From assembly GCA_003521845.1 (NCBI GenBank), contig DPHB01000004.1, forward strand, positions 21,493-68,690: DNA of 47,198 bases, read 5' to 3'. Within the stretch, counting starts at the first letter, position 1; each line of letters starts with the position of its first letter. Below, piece after piece: positions 45,787-47,198 of this stretch. Under the pieces are notes generated by a model, which was not told the origin of the DNA, did not search any database, and saw nothing but the letters and a program-made list of their open reading frames with translations. The translations under genes and the position numbers were made by a program. This DNA is from Oceanospirillaceae bacterium (GTDB lineage: Bacteria > Pseudomonadota > Gammaproteobacteria > Pseudomonadales > Balneatricaceae).

Positions 45787-47198
45787 ATGGCACGTTTATC
45801 TCCCCTACAGAAAAAACTAAAGCTAAAACAAAAAGGCCCGTCGGCTAAGCAACAAAATGCCCTCGCTCAAGCTGATACGGAAGCGGTGACTTTGCCGCAA
45901 GGCAAACATATCGATGTGACGGTTGCCGATTTCAGTCATGATGGTCGTGGTGTGGGTCGCTGGCATGGTAAAACGGTTTTCGTCTCCGGCGCCTTACCAG
46001 GTGAACAAGTACAAGCCGAAGTATTGCAAGATCATAAAAATTTTGCTGATGCCAAGGTGTTAGAGATTAGTAACCCGAGTGAATTTCGTCAGGCGCCACC
46101 TTGCCCCCATTTTGCCGAGTGTGGTGGTTGCCAATTGCAGCATGTACAAGCCGACCAGCAGGTAGCATTGAAACAGGCGGCTATTGCTCAACAGTTATTG
46201 CGTATCGCTAAAATTGACGTGCCAAATTGGCAACCGCCGATAGTTTTTGCTGCCCATGGTTATCGTCGTCGCGCCCAGTTGGCGACGCGTTACTTTGCCG
46301 ATAGCCACACCCTATTGCTGGGCTTTCGCCAGGCCGGTCATCGGCATATAGTGCCTGTTGATAGCTGTATGGTGTTAGAGCCAGCTCTTGATGTCCTTAT
46401 TGGTCCGTTACGTGAAGCTATACTAAGTACAGACAAGCCTGCCATATATGGTCACGTTGAACTGCTGCAAGCCGATGAGCAAAGCTTGCTCGTGTTGCAA
46501 GCACAGGAATCTTTGTCTACTGCCGCTGTCAAAGTGTGGCAAGCTTTTGCCGAACAGCATAAGTCAGCGGTAGAAATACGCCTAGCCGATGATCAGGTTC
46601 AGTATTTTGGTGGTGCTAGTGGCGTGTGTCAGTATCAGCTGCCAGCCATGGGTAGCAGCGTAGATAGCACTGCCGTAGCGCAGGCCTTGGATATTGAGTT
46701 CTCTAGTAGAGATTTTATTCAGATTAATGCCAAAGCCAACGCTGCCATGGTGCAGCAGGCTATGGATTGGTTGCAAGTGACAGCGGGTGATAAAGTTCTG
46801 GATCTGTTCTGCGGTGCCGGCAATTTCTCCTTGCCAGCGGCTAGTCTTGGTGCTGAAGTCATGGGTATAGAAGGCGATGCGCATATGGTGCAAGGTGCTA
46901 GCAATAATGCCCAGCGTAATGGCTTGTCTGCGACCTTTAAAAAGGCGGACTTGTTTGAGCCTGAAGCCCGCAATGTGTGGCGTGGTGAAACGTTTAATAA
47001 GCTACTGATGGACCCACCGCGCGCTGGTGCCAAGTCCATTGAGAAGCTATTGCGTAAGCAAAAAATAGAAAAGCTAGTTTATATATCTTGTAATCCTGCT
47101 TCTATGGCAAGGGATCTGCAAGGGCTACAAAAGCTAGGTTTAAAGGTCGTGCAAGCTGGGTGTATTGATATGTTCCCACATACCCCCCATCTAGAGGT
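45787..47198 (+). CDS. rlmD: 23S rRNA (uracil(1939)-C5)-methyltransferase RlmD, 3' end cut by window
   Basis: The frame is open from ATG 45787 to the window edge (470 codons, no stop). A TRAM domain (GKHIDVTVADFSHDGRGVGRWHGKTVFVSGALPGE, residues 39-73) precedes 4Fe-4S cysteines (CPHFAECGGC, Cys106, Cys112, Cys115, and a later DSCMVLEP). The methyltransferase part has VLDLFCGAGNFSLP, LMDPPRAGA, and the catalytic cysteine in VYISCNPASMARDL. E. coli RlmD has 433 residues; with the usual C-terminal ending MFPHTPHLE already visible, only a few codons are missing. cysM-rlmD order is shared with Pseudomonas, where relA comes next. Confidence 0.95.
   Translation, partial: MARLSPLQKKLKLKQKGPSAKQQNALAQADTEAVTLPQGKHIDVTVADFSHDGRGVGRWHGKTVFVSGALPGEQVQAEVLQDHKNFADAKVLEISNPSEFRQAPPCPHFAECGGCQLQHVQADQQVALKQAAIAQQLLRIAKIDVPNWQPPIVFAAHGYRRRAQLATRYFADSHTLLLGFRQAGHRHIVPVDSCMVLEPALDVLIGPLREAILSTDKPAIYGHVELLQADEQSLLVLQAQESLSTAAVKVWQAFAEQHKSAVEIRLADDQVQYFGGASGVCQYQLPAMGSSVDSTAVAQALDIEFSSRDFIQINAKANAAMVQQAMDWLQVTAGDKVLDLFCGAGNFSLPAASLGAEVMGIEGDAHMVQGASNNAQRNGLSATFKKADLFEPEARNVWRGETFNKLLMDPPRAGAKSIEKLLRKQKIEKLVYISCNPASMARDLQGLQKLGLKVVQAGCIDMFPHTPHLE

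Noticed and set aside
1..47198. CRISPR arrays, tRNA or rRNA genes, prophage, or insertion sequences with transposase
   Set aside because: None was found on reading through. The repeated elements present are short, palindromic and without coding capacity.

Overview
The window is a gene-dense chromosomal stretch of a gammaproteobacterium at moderate GC. No phage, integrase, transposase, CRISPR array, rRNA or tRNA gene is visible. Several gene orders recall the Pseudomonas/Oceanospirillales side of the class: bioB-bioF-bioH-bioC-bioD followed by an acyl-CoA dehydrogenase, a mucABCD-like sigma-E cluster, lepA-lepB-rnc-era-recO-acpS, and cysM-rlmD. The species cannot be named from what is visible.

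Layout. 1-1.7 kb: an unidentified membrane protein cut by the window edge and a MATE exporter, both minus strand. 1.8-3.1 kb: rpsF-rpsR-rplI with a clear promoter and terminator. 3.2-6.3 kb: a YebG-like gene with an SOS box, dnaB, an orphan zinc-ribbon-like gene and a GFA-family protein. 6.4-11.6 kb: thioesterase, bioA and trmO (minus), a small orphan, an FAD oxidoreductase, and comF (minus). 11.6-16.4 kb: the bioBFHCD operon behind a BirA-type operator. 16.4-19.4 kb: an acyl-CoA dehydrogenase behind two PsrA-like operators, dgkA and a flavodoxin. 19.4-24.6 kb: cobO, cobU-cobT-cobC-cobS (corrinoid adenosylation and nucleotide-loop assembly) and a MetF homologue. 24.6-28.7 kb: queC-queE-queD, a CoA-binding protein, and a coupled kinase-like/TIM-barrel pair. 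28.7-31.4 kb: prfB (with its programmed frameshift) and lysS. 31.5-35 kb: ygfZ diverging from sdhE-ygfX, then nadB. 35.1-38.9 kb: rpoE, an unusual rseA, rseC, mucD. 39.3-44.8 kb: lepA-lepB-rnc-era-recO-acpS. 44.8 kb to the end: cysM and a nearly complete rlmD.

The most interesting locus is the envelope-stress cluster. The gene after rpoE encodes an RseA/MucA-type anti-sigma and transmembrane region joined to a domain that reads as the small C-terminal domain of RseB/MucB. No separate rseB/mucB lies between it and rseC. A good sigma-E-type promoter sits directly in front of this gene. The fusion would build the RseB docking domain into the anti-sigma factor and discard the large lipoprotein/LPS-sensing domain.

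Other notable points are a family of MITE-like repeats (ends CGTCATTGCG / CTCGCAATGACG). Three copies lie at convergent gene ends; a fourth lies inside the bio operon, where it supplies the last ~19 codons of bioC. There is also an orphan plus-strand terminator between two minus-strand genes, which may mark a small RNA, and readable operators for BirA, PsrA and LexA.
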